Source of the DNA: Anaerovorax odorimutans DSM 5092
Lineage (GTDB): Bacteria; Bacillota; Clostridia; Peptostreptococcales; Anaerovoracaceae
DNA length: 61,255 nt
Reading direction: 5' to 3'
Assembly (NCBI RefSeq): GCF_000426305.1
Contig: NZ_KE384518.1
Span: 214,935-276,189, forward strand
The position numbers were made by a program, and so were the translations under genes. The notes under the pieces were generated by a model. The model was not told the origin of the DNA. It saw only the letters and a program-made list of their open reading frames with translations, and did not search any database. Numbering within the stretch: the stretch's first letter is position 1; every line of letters starts with the position of its first letter. Shown here piece by piece: positions 8,267 to 16,642 of the stretch.

Positions 8267-8509
8267 TTATTTAATCTCTTGTTCAAGGTTATTAAAAAGG
8301 TCACTTGCAAAGAAATCTTTTAACGAAATTTCCAAACCATCACAGATTTTTTTAATAGTGACTACCCCCGGGTTTTTACTTTTCGTATTCAGTATACTAT
8401 ATATAGTGGATGGTGAAATACCGGAGATATTTGCTAATCCATTAATTGCAATGTCTTTTTTCTCACATAATTCCACAATTCTATTTGCCACAGCTTCTTT
8501 CGCATTCAT
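8267..8509 (-). CDS. XRE-family helix-turn-helix regulator
   Basis: An 80-residue protein made almost entirely of one Cro/CI-type HTH domain. It contains ANRIVELCEKKDIAINGLAN, then the recognition helix region GISPSTIYSIL, and KNPGVVTIKKICDGLEISLKDFF, the usual closing helix. There is no effector domain, so it is probably a dimeric repressor. The ATG follows GAGAGGAA. It is divergent from the Spo0A-C-like gene across a 143-bp region with three GATATATC boxes, which are its most likely operators. Confidence 0.88.
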   Translation of the reverse strand: MNAKEAVANRIVELCEKKDIAINGLANISGISPSTIYSILNTKSKNPGVVTIKKICDGLEISLKDFFASDLFNNLEQEIK

Positions 8510-8562
8510 TTATTTTATTCCTCTCTTTAGTAATATATTCCATATAATTGTATAAATATATG

Positions 8563-8627
8563 CGATATATCGTGTAGGATATATCGTACATTTGTTGTTT
8601 GTATGCTATAATTGGGATATATCCCAA
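8563..8627. promoter_or_regulatory. Divergent operator/promoter region with GATATATC boxes
   Basis: Three copies of GATATATC occur at 8564-8571 (in CGATATATCG), 8578-8585, and 8616-8623, the last inside the perfect 16-bp palindrome TTGGGATATATCCCAA (8612-8627). An extended -10, TGC-TATAAT (8604-8612), serves the rightward gene and abuts the palindrome. Repression of both divergent genes by the XRE protein is inferred. Confidence 0.65.
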
Positions 8628-8652
8628 ATTCAAAGAAAAGAGGTAATAGAAA

Positions 8653-8871
8653 ATGAGTAGTTTAAAGAGTAAATTAGCAATAAAAAAATTAGCATTACAA
8701 AACGGCACCAGCGTTGAAGAAATCATAGATGAGATTAATTTTGCAATTGAAGTTGGTATGAATAACCCTGATAATTCCATACAGCAATATTGGAGAAAAA
8801 TCCCGCGCAAAGGTACTAAACCAACCCCTGAAGAGTTAATATCATATCTTGCAAAACAAGTTGGAAAATAA
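8653..8871 (+). CDS. Small Spo0A C-terminal-domain-like protein
   Basis: A 72-residue protein resembling the C-terminal DNA-binding domain of Spo0A. NGTSVEEIIDEINFAIEVGM is followed by NNPDNSIQQYWRKIPRKG and PTPEELISYLAKQV, matching the six-helix sigma-A-contacting module seen as stand-alone proteins in Clostridia. It lacks a receiver domain. I infer DNA binding without phospho-signal input. It has a good AGAGGTAATAG ribosome region and is divergent from the XRE gene that probably controls it. Confidence 0.6.
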   Translation: MSSLKSKLAIKKLALQNGTSVEEIIDEINFAIEVGMNNPDNSIQQYWRKIPRKGTKPTPEELISYLAKQVGK

Positions 8872-9248
8872 CTATTATAAAAATGAGGATTTATTCTTTA
8901 CTTTTCTTGAATTTTTCCTCATTAACAAAGTTTTTTATATAACATATAAAATATACTTCAAAAACAATTATCGTGTCTACTTATATTTTAAAAAATATAT
9001 ATTATATTTACGATTTACAGGTATCTTAAAAAAATAACGTTTTCACAAATATAGAAAACGTTAATATTTAAAATTTATTACTATTATTATATGATTCTTC
9101 AGCATCGTTTAATTTTACAAATAAAATCAATAAAATTGCACCCTGAAAAGTTAAATCCTTACATAACTTTGGGGTGCGATTCACGAGCTAAATTATTTTA
9201 TTTACAAGAAATTAATCCCTTTCTCTTTTACTCTATATTGTATATTTT
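8872..9248. other. Intergenic stretch with hairpins
   Basis: No gene is seen. AATGAGGA (8882-8889) pairs with TCCTCATT (8916-8923) just after the Spo0A-C-like gene but lacks a T tract. A perfect 10-bp inverted repeat, TAACGTTTTC/GAAAACGTTA, lies at 9035-9063. A third, IS-end-like hairpin is at 9135-9180. Confidence 0.6.
9135..9180. repeat. Inverted repeat resembling joined IS ends
   Basis: ATTGCACCC (9135-9143) pairs with GGGTGCGAT (9172-9180), and the inner AAAGTTA pairs with TAACTTT. GCACCC-n-AAAGTTA is an end-like motif of IS3-type elements, and here two such ends face each other over about 10 bp. It may be a collapsed IS remnant that now acts as terminator for the pdxR gene ending at 9249. 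Confidence 0.45.
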
Positions 9249-10649
9249 TTAAAACCACGCCTCGTGTAATAATTTAACAGCCTCTGCAATTTCCTTTTCA
9301 TTCATTGTTGCATAACCGATTAATATAGTCGGTATCTTTTTAATCTTACTTTTATCAACATAATACTTAGAGATTCCATATACTTTAATTCCCTTTTTTA
9401 AAGCAGATTCCACAAGCTCTTCTTCTGTCATACCATTTGATATATTTAACAGTAAATGCAAACCTGCATCTGCTCCCATTATTTTTATTTCACATTTTTG
9501 GCTCATTATAGTTTTTATTAGAAACTCTCTTTTTTTCTTATATATGGTTCTCATCTTGTTTAAATGTCGTTCAAAATATCCTTCTTGAATAAATGTGGAA
9601 AGTACTTTTTGATCTACTATTGGAACAGGACAAATAATAAATGATAGATATTCTTTGAATCTTTTCAATAAATGTTTAGGTAATACCATATAACTTACTC
9701 TTATAGAAGGTGAAAGGGACTTAGAAAACGCACTCATATAGATTACTTTCTCTTGCAAATCCAACCCCTGTAATGACGGTATAGGTTTTCCACTGTATTT
9801 AAATTCACTGTCATAGTCATCTTCTATTATATATCTATTGCCTGCTTCATTTGCCCAATTAAGAATTTGAATTCTTCTGTTTATAGACATAATTTCCCCA
9901 GACGGAAATTGGTGTGATGGTGTTATACATAAGATATTCGCATTACTCTTTCTTATTTCTTCCGTCATCATTCCCTCTTTATCAATATTTATTTCCTTAA
10001 AATTTGCATGGTTACTGCGGAATAATAAATTAAGTTTTTCATATCCTGGATTTTCAATACCAAAAATATTGTCTTTGTCAAATAACTGGATCAATATCTG
10101 AATAAGAAATTCTGTACCAGAACTTATTATAATTTGACTTTCTAAGCAATTTACACCTCTGGATTGATGAAGATATTTAGCAATACTTTTTCTTAAATCA
10201 ATATGCCCTTGTATGTCTCCGGGCAGTATTATCTCTTTATCATATTCATTAATAACTTCTTTAGTAAGTTTTCTCCAGTTACTAAAAGGGAAGGTTTGTA
10301 AATCAACCCCATCATAAGAGAAATCATATTTAAGGTTACTCTTATCATCTTTATTTTCTATTTTTCCGATTTCTTTTGGTACATTTAATTTTATAATATT
10401 ATCAATTTTAGAAACATAAAAGCCTTTTCTTTCTATTGATACAACGTACCCCTCTTCAATTAACTGATCATATGCAGTTTGAATTGTATTTAAACTCAAT
10501 TTTAAATATGATGATAGCTTTCTTTTTGAAGGTAACTTTGTATTAAAAGGTATTTTCCCTGATTGAATTTCACTTTTTATAAATGAATACAGCTGTTGAT
10601 AAACGGGGGTTTTACAGTCAGTATCAATGGTAAAAGTAAGCATATCCAT
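9249..10649 (-). CDS. pdxR: MocR/PdxR-type regulator (GntR HTH fused to aminotransferase)
   Basis: 466 residues. The N-terminal GntR winged helix (about 10-78) carries SKRKLSSYLKLSLNTIQTAYDQL. The rest is a fold-type I aminotransferase domain (about 110-466). In it, SAFSKSLSPSIRVSYM holds the PLP-binding lysine and IIEDDYDSEF the PLP-ring aspartate. Such MocR proteins sense PLP. Because it is divergent from pdxS-pdxT, PdxR is the natural assignment: an activator of PLP synthesis and repressor of its own gene. The 125-bp intergenic region contains GGTACC and ACAGGGACCTGT, possible binding elements. There is no sign of truncation. Confidence 0.88.
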   Translation of the reverse strand: MDMLTFTIDTDCKTPVYQQLYSFIKSEIQSGKIPFNTKLPSKRKLSSYLKLSLNTIQTAYDQLIEEGYVVSIERKGFYVSKIDNIIKLNVPKEIGKIENKDDKSNLKYDFSYDGVDLQTFPFSNWRKLTKEVINEYDKEIILPGDIQGHIDLRKSIAKYLHQSRGVNCLESQIIISSGTEFLIQILIQLFDKDNIFGIENPGYEKLNLLFRSNHANFKEINIDKEGMMTEEIRKSNANILCITPSHQFPSGEIMSINRRIQILNWANEAGNRYIIEDDYDSEFKYSGKPIPSLQGLDLQEKVIYMSAFSKSLSPSIRVSYMVLPKHLLKRFKEYLSFIICPVPIVDQKVLSTFIQEGYFERHLNKMRTIYKKKREFLIKTIMSQKCEIKIMGADAGLHLLLNISNGMTEEELVESALKKGIKVYGISKYYVDKSKIKKIPTILIGYATMNEKEIAEAVKLLHEAWF

Positions 10650-10774
10650 AATTTATCTCCTTTTAATCTGGTACCATTAACTTTATATTTTCTGATACTT
10701 ATTATGATATCAATGCTATATTATAATAACTTTTACAGGGACCTGTCAATAAATAACTTACAAGGAGAAACAAA

Positions 10775-11647
10775 ATGAATACTCAATATGAATTAAATAA
10801 AAATTTAGCTCAAATGCTTAAGGGTGGTGTTATTATGGATGTAACAACTCCCAAGCAAGCTCAAATTGCAGAAAAAGCAGGAGCATGTGCGGTAATGGCT
10901 TTGGAACGAATTCCTGCTGACATTCGTGCAGCTGGCGGAGTGTCCAGAATGAGTGATCCTAAAATGATAAAAAGCATACAACAGGCAGTATCAATCCCTG
11001 TAATGGCAAAAGTACGTATAGGCCATTTTGCCGAAGCACAAATATTACAAGCTATAGAAATTGACTATATTGATGAAAGTGAAGTTTTATCTCCTGCTGA
11101 TGATACATTTCATATAGATAAGACTAAATTTAAAGTACCTTTTGTATGTGGTGCAAAAGACTTAGGAGAAGCTTTAAGAAGAATAAGCGAAGGTGCATCT
11201 ATGATTCGAACAAAGGGAGAGCCCGGTACAGGAGATGTTATTCAAGCAGTACGTCATATGAGACTTATTAATCAACAAATAAAACATATTCAAAATTTAA
11301 GAGAAGATGAGCTTTTTCAAGCTGCAAAAGATCTTCAAGTCAGCTATGAATTAGCTCAATATGTATATGAAAATGGTAAACTTCCAGTAGTAAACTTTGC
11401 TGCCGGTGGAATTGCAACACCTGCTGATGCAGCTTTAATGATGCAGCTTGGCGCTGATGGAGTCTTTGTAGGTTCAGGTATTTTTAAATCGGGTAATCCT
11501 GAAAAGAGAGCTCAGTCAATTGTAAAAGCTGTAACAGGCTATACAGATGCTTCTATTTTAGCTCAATTATCAGAAGATTTGGGAGAAGCAATGTTAGGTA
11601 TTAATGAACAGGAAATTGAATTGTTAATGGCTCAAAGAGGTATATAG
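10775..11647 (+). CDS. pdxS: Pyridoxal 5'-phosphate synthase subunit PdxS
   Basis: A 290-residue (beta/alpha)8 synthase subunit. It condenses ribose 5-phosphate, glyceraldehyde 3-phosphate and ammonia into PLP. The N-terminal [18 protein letters not shown] and [22 protein letters not shown] are diagnostic. The Schiff-base lysine is K79 in MAKVRIGH, and a phosphate-binding [20 protein letters not shown] follows. Length and motifs are complete. It starts after ACAAGGAG and is followed at 13 bp by pdxT, which supplies ammonia. PLP made here is needed by several neighbours, including alanine racemase, lysine aminomutase and the aminotransferase. Confidence 0.97.
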   Translation: MNTQYELNKNLAQMLKGGVIMDVTTPKQAQIAEKAGACAVMALERIPADIRAAGGVSRMSDPKMIKSIQQAVSIPVMAKVRIGHFAEAQILQAIEIDYIDESEVLSPADDTFHIDKTKFKVPFVCGAKDLGEALRRISEGASMIRTKGEPGTGDVIQAVRHMRLINQQIKHIQNLREDELFQAAKDLQVSYELAQYVYENGKLPVVNFAAGGIATPADAALMMQLGADGVFVGSGIFKSGNPEKRAQSIVKAVTGYTDASILAQLSEDLGEAMLGINEQEIELLMAQRGI

Positions 11648-11660
11648 GAAGGTGTATACA

Positions 11661-12230
11661 ATGAAAAAAAACATTGGTGTTTTAGCAGTGCAAGGAGCTT
11701 TTGCCGAACATATTAATACATTAAAAAAACTAGATATAAATACCATTGAAATAAGGAAAAAATCTGACTTAACTGAGAATCACATAGATGGCATAATTTT
11801 ACCCGGTGGAGAAAGTACCGTAATGGGCAAATTAATTAATGAGCTTGGAATGTTAAATTCTTTAAAGAAATTTATTCAAGATGGATTACCTGTATTTGGA
11901 ACTTGTGCCGGATTAATTTTACTTGCTAAAAAAATTACAAATGATGATAATGTTTACATAGGTACAATGGATATTGAAGTAAAAAGAAATGCCTATGGTC
12001 GCCAACTTGGAAGTTTTCATACTAATGGACAATTTGCTAAATTAGGTCAAGTACCAATGACTTTTATCAGAGCTCCATATATTGAAAATGTATCAAAAAA
12101 TGTTGATATACTGGCACAAATTGATAATCATATCGTAGCAGCAAAGCAAAATAATATGATAGTAACCTCTTTTCATCCTGAATTAACATCAGATCTTAAT
12201 ATACATAAATATTTTCTGGATTTGATTTAA
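11661..12230 (+). CDS. pdxT: Pyridoxal 5'-phosphate synthase glutaminase PdxT
   Basis: 189 residues, a class I glutamine amidotransferase that hydrolyses glutamine and channels ammonia to PdxS. IGVLAVQGAFAEH and LPGGESTVM form the oxyanion region. The nucleophile is C82 in FGTCAGLILL, and H172 and E174 in SFHPELT complete the triad. I take the ATG at 11661 rather than the in-frame GTG nine bases earlier, because AGGAAGG lies 8 bases ahead and the family begins MKKIGVLA. It forms a two-gene operon with pdxS. No terminator is obvious before the IS remnant that follows. Confidence 0.96.
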   Translation: MKKNIGVLAVQGAFAEHINTLKKLDINTIEIRKKSDLTENHIDGIILPGGESTVMGKLINELGMLNSLKKFIQDGLPVFGTCAGLILLAKKITNDDNVYIGTMDIEVKRNAYGRQLGSFHTNGQFAKLGQVPMTFIRAPYIENVSKNVDILAQIDNHIVAAKQNNMIVTSFHPELTSDLNIHKYFLDLI

Positions 12231-12263
12231 CTTATTAAAAGCAAGCTTTGTTTTAAGAAAATT

Positions 12264-12350
12264 GATGTGACACCGATAAGTTAGACTTTGACTTTATAGC
12301 GTAGTAGCTTTTTAGCTGCTACGCTGTTTCTTTATGTAGCCAAGAGGTTG
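12264..12350. mobile_element. Solo remnant of an IS3-family end
   Basis: GATGTGACACCGATAAGTTA, then TATAGCG with a TAGTAG...CTGCTACGC hairpin, then TTTATG-TAGCCAAG. This aligns in order with the right end of the IS at 60903-60985 (GATGTGACCCCAATAAGTTA, ATAGCGAAGTAG...CTGCTTCGC). No transposase is left. Confidence 0.6.
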
Positions 12351-12879
12351 AATTTGTAATTTACTCTTTATCTTATACAATTTTATTTATATTTTAATCA
12401 ATCTATATTTCCTTGGAAATCAAATATTTTTAAGGTTTAGAATTGTATTATTGTATTGTTTAGCATATATATAATATTCTTATGATCTATTCACAATACC
12501 CTTTCTCTAAATAATATTTTGCTTTCTTTTTTAATAAATCTTATTTTCATACCAAGTACCCTTCCAAAAAATCTTTAAACAAAAGCCTTTTTCTAATTTT
12601 ATTATTAATATTTCTTTATTAAGTTTTTCAGTTTTACTATTATTTAGTCCATTTGATATATTACAACTTCTATTTTTAGAATATAGATTCTTATTAAGAA
12701 AATGCTTGTATATAATCCAAAGTAAGAATTTATTCAGATACTTCATTGAATTAATATGCTGATTATGTTAACTATTACTGTATTTTTTTCTTTTAGCATA
12801 AATCATCAATGTAATTGATTATATAAAGATAAGTTAATCTGAAACTGTAAGATAATATAGAAATGCATATTAAAGGTAT

Positions 12880-12915
12880 ACTTGGTTATATTAAAATGTA
12901 TCCTTGGTTATATTA
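12880..12915 (+). repeat. Direct repeat with 22-bp period upstream of nadA
   Basis: CTTGGTTATATTA occurs at 12881-12893 and 12903-12915, preceded by TATA and TATC. The two-turn phasing ahead of a promoter suggests a regulator site, but nothing proves it. Confidence 0.4.
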
Positions 12916-12933
12916 TTTATAATAATGTAGTTT

Positions 12934-12979
12934 GTGTCTTGTCAGCTGCATTGACATGATATATGCTTTGTGCTATATT
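12934..12979 (+). promoter_or_regulatory. nadABC promoter with NiaR-like box
   Basis: TTGACA (12951-12956), a 17-bp spacer and an extended -10, TGC-TATATT (12974-12979). GTGTCTTGTCAG (12934-12945) just upstream resembles the TGTCTTGACA-type operator of the niacin repressor NiaR. The promoter call is strong and the operator call is tentative. Confidence 0.6.
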
Positions 12980-13006
12980 TACATTTAAGAATAAGGAGAT
13001 AAACAA

Positions 13007-13915
13007 ATGAAAGATATAATTGAAAGCATTAAAGAACTTAAAAATAAACGAGATGCAGTAATACTTGCACATTATTATGTAAACGATTCTGTACAAGCAA
13101 TAGCAGATTATGTTGGTGATTCCTATTATTTAAGTAAATTAGCTGTAGAAACCCCACATGAAACAGTCTTACTTTGTGGAGTTAGGTTTATGGGCGAAAG
13201 CGTTAAAATATTAAATCCAAATAAAACTGTAATAATGCCTGATTTATCTGCTGATTGTCCTATGGCTCACATGGTTAATGAAGAAAAGATAAAACAGGTT
13301 AAAAACAAATTTGAAGATTTAGCAGTTGTTTGCTATATAAATTCCACTGCTAAAATAAAAGCCCTTTCCAATGTTTGCGTAACTTCTTCTAATGCATTAC
13401 AAATAGTCAAATCATTACCACAAAAAAATATATTTTTTATTCCGGATAATAATTTAGGAAGATATATTGCTCATTTATTACCCGAAAAGAACTTCATTTT
13501 TAATGAAGGATTTTGTCATGTTCATACTAAAATGAATAAAGATAACGTTGGGAAATTAAAAAAATTACATCCTGAAGCAAAAGTTTTAGTTCATCCAGAA
13601 TGTACAATGGATGTAATTGAACTTGCAGATTACGTAGGAAGCACTTCAGGGATAATTAATTATGCTAAAAAAAATTCCGATAATTCTTTTATTGTCTGTA
13701 CAGAACATGGAATCAACTATGAATTAAAAAAGGAAAATCCTGAAAAACAATTTTATTTTACAGAAGAAATTCCAACTTGCATTGATATGAAAAAGATTAC
13801 ACTGAAAAACATAGAAGAAGCACTGAAAACTATGGAAAATAAAATTGAATTGGATGAAGATTTAAGAATTAAGGCTGAAAAAGCTTTGAAAAAAATGCAT
13901 GAACTTGCTGAATAA
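13007..13915 (+). CDS. nadA: Quinolinate synthase NadA
   Basis: 302 residues. It condenses iminoaspartate with dihydroxyacetone phosphate to quinolinate, the second step of de novo NAD synthesis, using an oxygen-labile [4Fe-4S] cluster. It begins with LKNKRDAVILAHYYVNDSVQ, diagnostic of the family. By comparison with the compact Thermotoga-type enzyme, the cluster ligands should be C84 (SADCPMAHM), C170 (EGFCHVHT) and C258 (IPTCIDM). HPEC at 196-199 and VGSTSGI are conserved substrate-site segments. The ATG follows AAGGAG. It is first gene of nadABC and nearly abuts nadB. Confidence 0.96.
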   Translation: MKDIIESIKELKNKRDAVILAHYYVNDSVQAIADYVGDSYYLSKLAVETPHETVLLCGVRFMGESVKILNPNKTVIMPDLSADCPMAHMVNEEKIKQVKNKFEDLAVVCYINSTAKIKALSNVCVTSSNALQIVKSLPQKNIFFIPDNNLGRYIAHLLPEKNFIFNEGFCHVHTKMNKDNVGKLKKLHPEAKVLVHPECTMDVIELADYVGSTSGIINYAKKNSDNSFIVCTEHGINYELKKENPEKQFYFTEEIPTCIDMKKITLKNIEEALKTMENKIELDEDLRIKAEKALKKMHELAE

Positions 13916-13931
13916 TGAAAGAGAAAAAAAG

Positions 13932-15236
13932 ATGGATAAAACAGATGTAATTATTGTAGGTACCGGAGCTGCTGGTTTATTTTGTGCTCTGAATTTACCT
14001 GAAAACTTAACTGTTCGTATGATTACAAAAGATGAAATTGAAAACAGTGATTCTTACTTAGCTCAAGGCGGAATAGCAGCATTAAGAAACTCTGATGATT
14101 ATGATAACTATTTTGAAGATACTTTAAAAGCCGGACACTATAAAAATAATAAAGTTTCCGTTGAAGTAATGATTAAATCATCGCCTGAAATTATAAACGA
14201 ATTAATTGAATATGGTGTTGACTTTGACCATACCCAGGATGGTTTATCTTATACTAGAGAAGGTGGTCATTCTCAATATCGAATTCTTCATCATAAGGAT
14301 ATTACAGGTAAAGAAATTACCAGCACATTATTAGAAAGAGTACGAGAAAAAGAAAATGTAAAAATAAGTGAATATACAAAAATGGTGGATATTATTGAGG
14401 AAGATAATATTTGCAAAGGTATAATTGTCAAAAATCAACATAAAGAATTAGAAGCTCTTTATGCTAAAATAGTGGTCTTTGCAACAGGCGGTATCGGCGG
14501 ATTATTTAAACATTCCACAAATTTCAAACATATATCAGGTGATTCTCTAGCCATATCAATTATTCATAATATAAAACTACAAGATATAAATTACATTCAA
14601 ATTCACCCTACTTCTTTATATTCAAAAGAAATGGGAAGAAGATTTTTAATTTCAGAAGCAGTACGTGGTGAAGGTGCAGTTCTACTTAATGACAAGGGTG
14701 AACGTTTTGTAGATGAACTTCAGCCAAGGGATATTGTAGCTTCTGCCATTAAAGAAGAAATGAAAAAAGATAATACAGAATTTGTAAATTTATCTATGAA
14801 GCATCTAGATATGCAAACTATAAAAAAAAGATTTCCCAATATTTATAAGCATTGTCTGGAAGTAGGCTATGATCTTACAAAGGAAAGTATTCCCGTTACT
14901 CCTGCACAGCATTATTTTATGGGAGGAATAAAGGTAGATTTAGACAGTAAAACTTCTATGGAAAATTTATTTGCTGTAGGTGAAACAAGCTGTAATGGTG
15001 TACATGGGCAAAACAGACTTGGCAGCAATTCATTATTGGAAAGTCTTGTATTTTCAAAAAGGGCAGCAAAATATATCAGTAATAATATAAAATCAATAGA
15101 TTATCCTCAAGTAAAAATTGATTTATCTAAATACGACTATGATAATTTAAAGTCTAAATACAAACAGCTTATTTTAAATGAAATAAAAAGGAAGGATAAG
15201 AAATTCTATGAACAATGGTGTAACAATGATAACTAA
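13932..15236 (+). CDS. nadB: L-aspartate oxidase NadB
   Basis: 434 residues. It oxidises aspartate to iminoaspartate using FAD, feeding NadA; anaerobes use fumarate as acceptor. The dinucleotide-binding start IIVGTGAAGLFCAL, SYLAQGGIAAL, EGGHSQYRILHHKDITG and the late FAD motif GQNRLGSNSLLESLVF are all present. It is shorter than the 540-residue E. coli enzyme and lacks much of the C-terminal helical domain, as in many Clostridia. I prefer the ATG at 13932 because the homologous sequence begins there; an upstream in-frame ATG would overlap nadA. The ribosome site is only GAAAGAG. Confidence 0.94.
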   Translation: MDKTDVIIVGTGAAGLFCALNLPENLTVRMITKDEIENSDSYLAQGGIAALRNSDDYDNYFEDTLKAGHYKNNKVSVEVMIKSSPEIINELIEYGVDFDHTQDGLSYTREGGHSQYRILHHKDITGKEITSTLLERVREKENVKISEYTKMVDIIEEDNICKGIIVKNQHKELEALYAKIVVFATGGIGGLFKHSTNFKHISGDSLAISIIHNIKLQDINYIQIHPTSLYSKEMGRRFLISEAVRGEGAVLLNDKGERFVDELQPRDIVASAIKEEMKKDNTEFVNLSMKHLDMQTIKKRFPNIYKHCLEVGYDLTKESIPVTPAQHYFMGGIKVDLDSKTSMENLFAVGETSCNGVHGQNRLGSNSLLESLVFSKRAAKYISNNIKSIDYPQVKIDLSKYDYDNLKSKYKQLILNEIKRKDKKFYEQWCNNDN

Positions 15237-16068
15237 TTTAGATGATTATATTCTGCGGGCTTTAAAAGAAGATATTACAAGTGAGGATATTACAACTAAT
15301 GCAATAATACGTAATAAAAATAATGCAAAAGCTGATCTGATATGTAAGCAAGATGGTGTAATTGCAGGACTTAACATTTTTAAAAGAGTCTTTGAACTTT
15401 TAGATCCTATTTCTGATTTCAAATGTTTTTTTAATGATGGAGATATAGTAAAAAAAGGAGATATTATTGGATTTATTTCAGGTGATGCCAGCTGTATTTT
15501 ATCAGGAGAAAGAACTGCTTTAAATTATTTACAGCGCATGAGCGGGATCGCTACACTTACTAAGGAATTAGCTGATGAATTAATAGGATATAATACTAAA
15601 CTTCTTGATACAAGAAAAACTACTCCTAATATGAGACCTTTCGAAAAATATGCAGTAAAAATGGGCGGAGGTTATAATCATAGATATAATTTATCAGATG
15701 GTATTTTAATAAAAGATAATCATATTTGCGCAGCAGGTGGTATTAAAGAAGCAATAAAACTAGCAAAAGAGTACGCTCCTTTTGTACGAAAAATTGAGAT
15801 AGAAGTTGAGGATTTGGAAAGCTTAAATTTAGCTTTAGAGGCAGGAGCTGATATTATTATGCTTGATAATATGGACGATGAAACAATTAAAACATCAGTT
15901 GAAAGAATTTCTGGCAGAGCACAAACAGAATGTTCAGGAAACATTACAAAAGGAAGACTTAAAAAAATAGCTGAAATGGGAATAGATTATATTTCAGTGG
16001 GCGCACTTACCCACTCTGCACCTATTTTAGATGTATCCTTAAAAAATTTGAAGTTAAGTAATAAATAA
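15208..16068 (+). CDS. nadC: Nicotinate-nucleotide pyrophosphorylase NadC
   Basis: 286 residues. It is a decarboxylating phosphoribosyltransferase that turns quinolinate and PRPP into nicotinate mononucleotide. Family marks are LKEDITSEDITTNAI, SGERTALNYLQRMSGIATLT, LLDTRKTTPNMRPFEKYAVKMGGG, NHRYNLSDGILIKDNH and IEIEVE. The ATG at 15208 has GGAAGGA 11 bases ahead. The alternative at 15226 fits family length slightly better but has no ribosome site. It overlaps nadB by 29 bp, implying coupled translation. It is last gene of the de novo NAD operon. Confidence 0.95.
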   Translation: MNNGVTMITNLDDYILRALKEDITSEDITTNAIIRNKNNAKADLICKQDGVIAGLNIFKRVFELLDPISDFKCFFNDGDIVKKGDIIGFISGDASCILSGERTALNYLQRMSGIATLTKELADELIGYNTKLLDTRKTTPNMRPFEKYAVKMGGGYNHRYNLSDGILIKDNHICAAGGIKEAIKLAKEYAPFVRKIEIEVEDLESLNLALEAGADIIMLDNMDDETIKTSVERISGRAQTECSGNITKGRLKKIAEMGIDYISVGALTHSAPILDVSLKNLKLSNK

Positions 16069-16082
16069 CAATTTATTTTAAA

Positions 16083-16111
16083 TTGACATTACCCTGTTGC
16101 AAAATTATACT
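16083..16111 (+). promoter_or_regulatory. Promoter of the ArsR-type gene
   Basis: TTGACA (16083-16088) and TATACT (16106-16111) are separated by exactly 17 bp, directly after nadC. Confidence 0.75.
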
Positions 16112-16134
16112 TAATATAAGAATGGGGTGAGTTT

Positions 16135-16401
16135 TTGGAAAATAAATATGAAAATAAAGCAAAAGTATTCAAAGCTTTATCAGACCCAAACAGATTAATG
16201 ATATTAGACATGCTATCTTCTGAAGAATTATGTGCTTGTAAAATTTTAGAAGAATTTAATATTACACAGCCAACTTTATCTCATCATATGAAAATTCTTT
16301 GTGAATCGGGTCTGGTAAATGGTAAAAAAGAAGGAAAATGGATGCATTATACTTTAAATGAGAATAAGTTAAATCAAATTAATAATTTTTTTAAAAAATA
16401 A
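16135..16401 (+). CDS. ArsR-family metal(loid)-responsive repressor
   Basis: An 88-residue winged-helix protein. KVFKALSDPNRLMILDML opens the fold, ELCACKILEEFNITQPTLSHHMKIL is the DNA-binding helix-turn-helix, and EGKWMHYTLN the wing. The ELCxC motif (CAC) in the third helix matches the As(III)/Sb(III) thiol site of classical ArsR. The start is TTG with GGGGTGA 5 bases ahead. It has its own consensus promoter. No arsenic efflux or reductase gene lies next to it, so its target is not visible; it could regulate itself or a distant gene. Confidence 0.88.
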   Translation: MENKYENKAKVFKALSDPNRLMILDMLSSEELCACKILEEFNITQPTLSHHMKILCESGLVNGKKEGKWMHYTLNENKLNQINNFFKK

Positions 16402-16642
16402 TTTTAAATTTTTACCCTTTATAATTTTATATAAAATCTTGTATATTAAAAATTTTTACTATTTAAAATATCCTTACAAGAAAATCATATAATTTTATAA
16501 ATGGGTTTTTTGTTTCTCATAATATCTTTTACAATGCTAATACGTGATATATTTTGCCATTCTTGTTCGTTGACCATTTATACTTTAAGGTATATAATCT
16601 TTATTAATATACTCTTTAAGCTTAAGAAAGGATTACATAAAA

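Larger units (their letters stand above)
12231..13006. other. Intergenic stretch with IS remnant and nad promoter
   Basis: It contains an IS3-end remnant (12264-12350), a 22-bp-period direct repeat (12880-12915) and the nadA promoter (12934-12979). A 71-codon leftward frame at 12531-12746 has no recognisable family or ribosome site and is not called. Confidence 0.6.

Noticed and set aside
8849-9037. 62-codon rightward reading frame
   Set aside because: It overlaps the Spo0A-C-like gene, is Lys/Tyr/Phe-rich as expected of translated AT-rich DNA, and has no ribosome site.
10650-10774. Definite PdxR operator
   Set aside because: GGTACC and ACAGGGACCTGT are suggestive, but I could not match them with confidence to a known PdxR site, so no separate feature was made.
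12531-12746. 71-codon leftward reading frame
   Set aside because: No ribosome site, no recognisable domain, strongly AT-driven composition; treated as chance.
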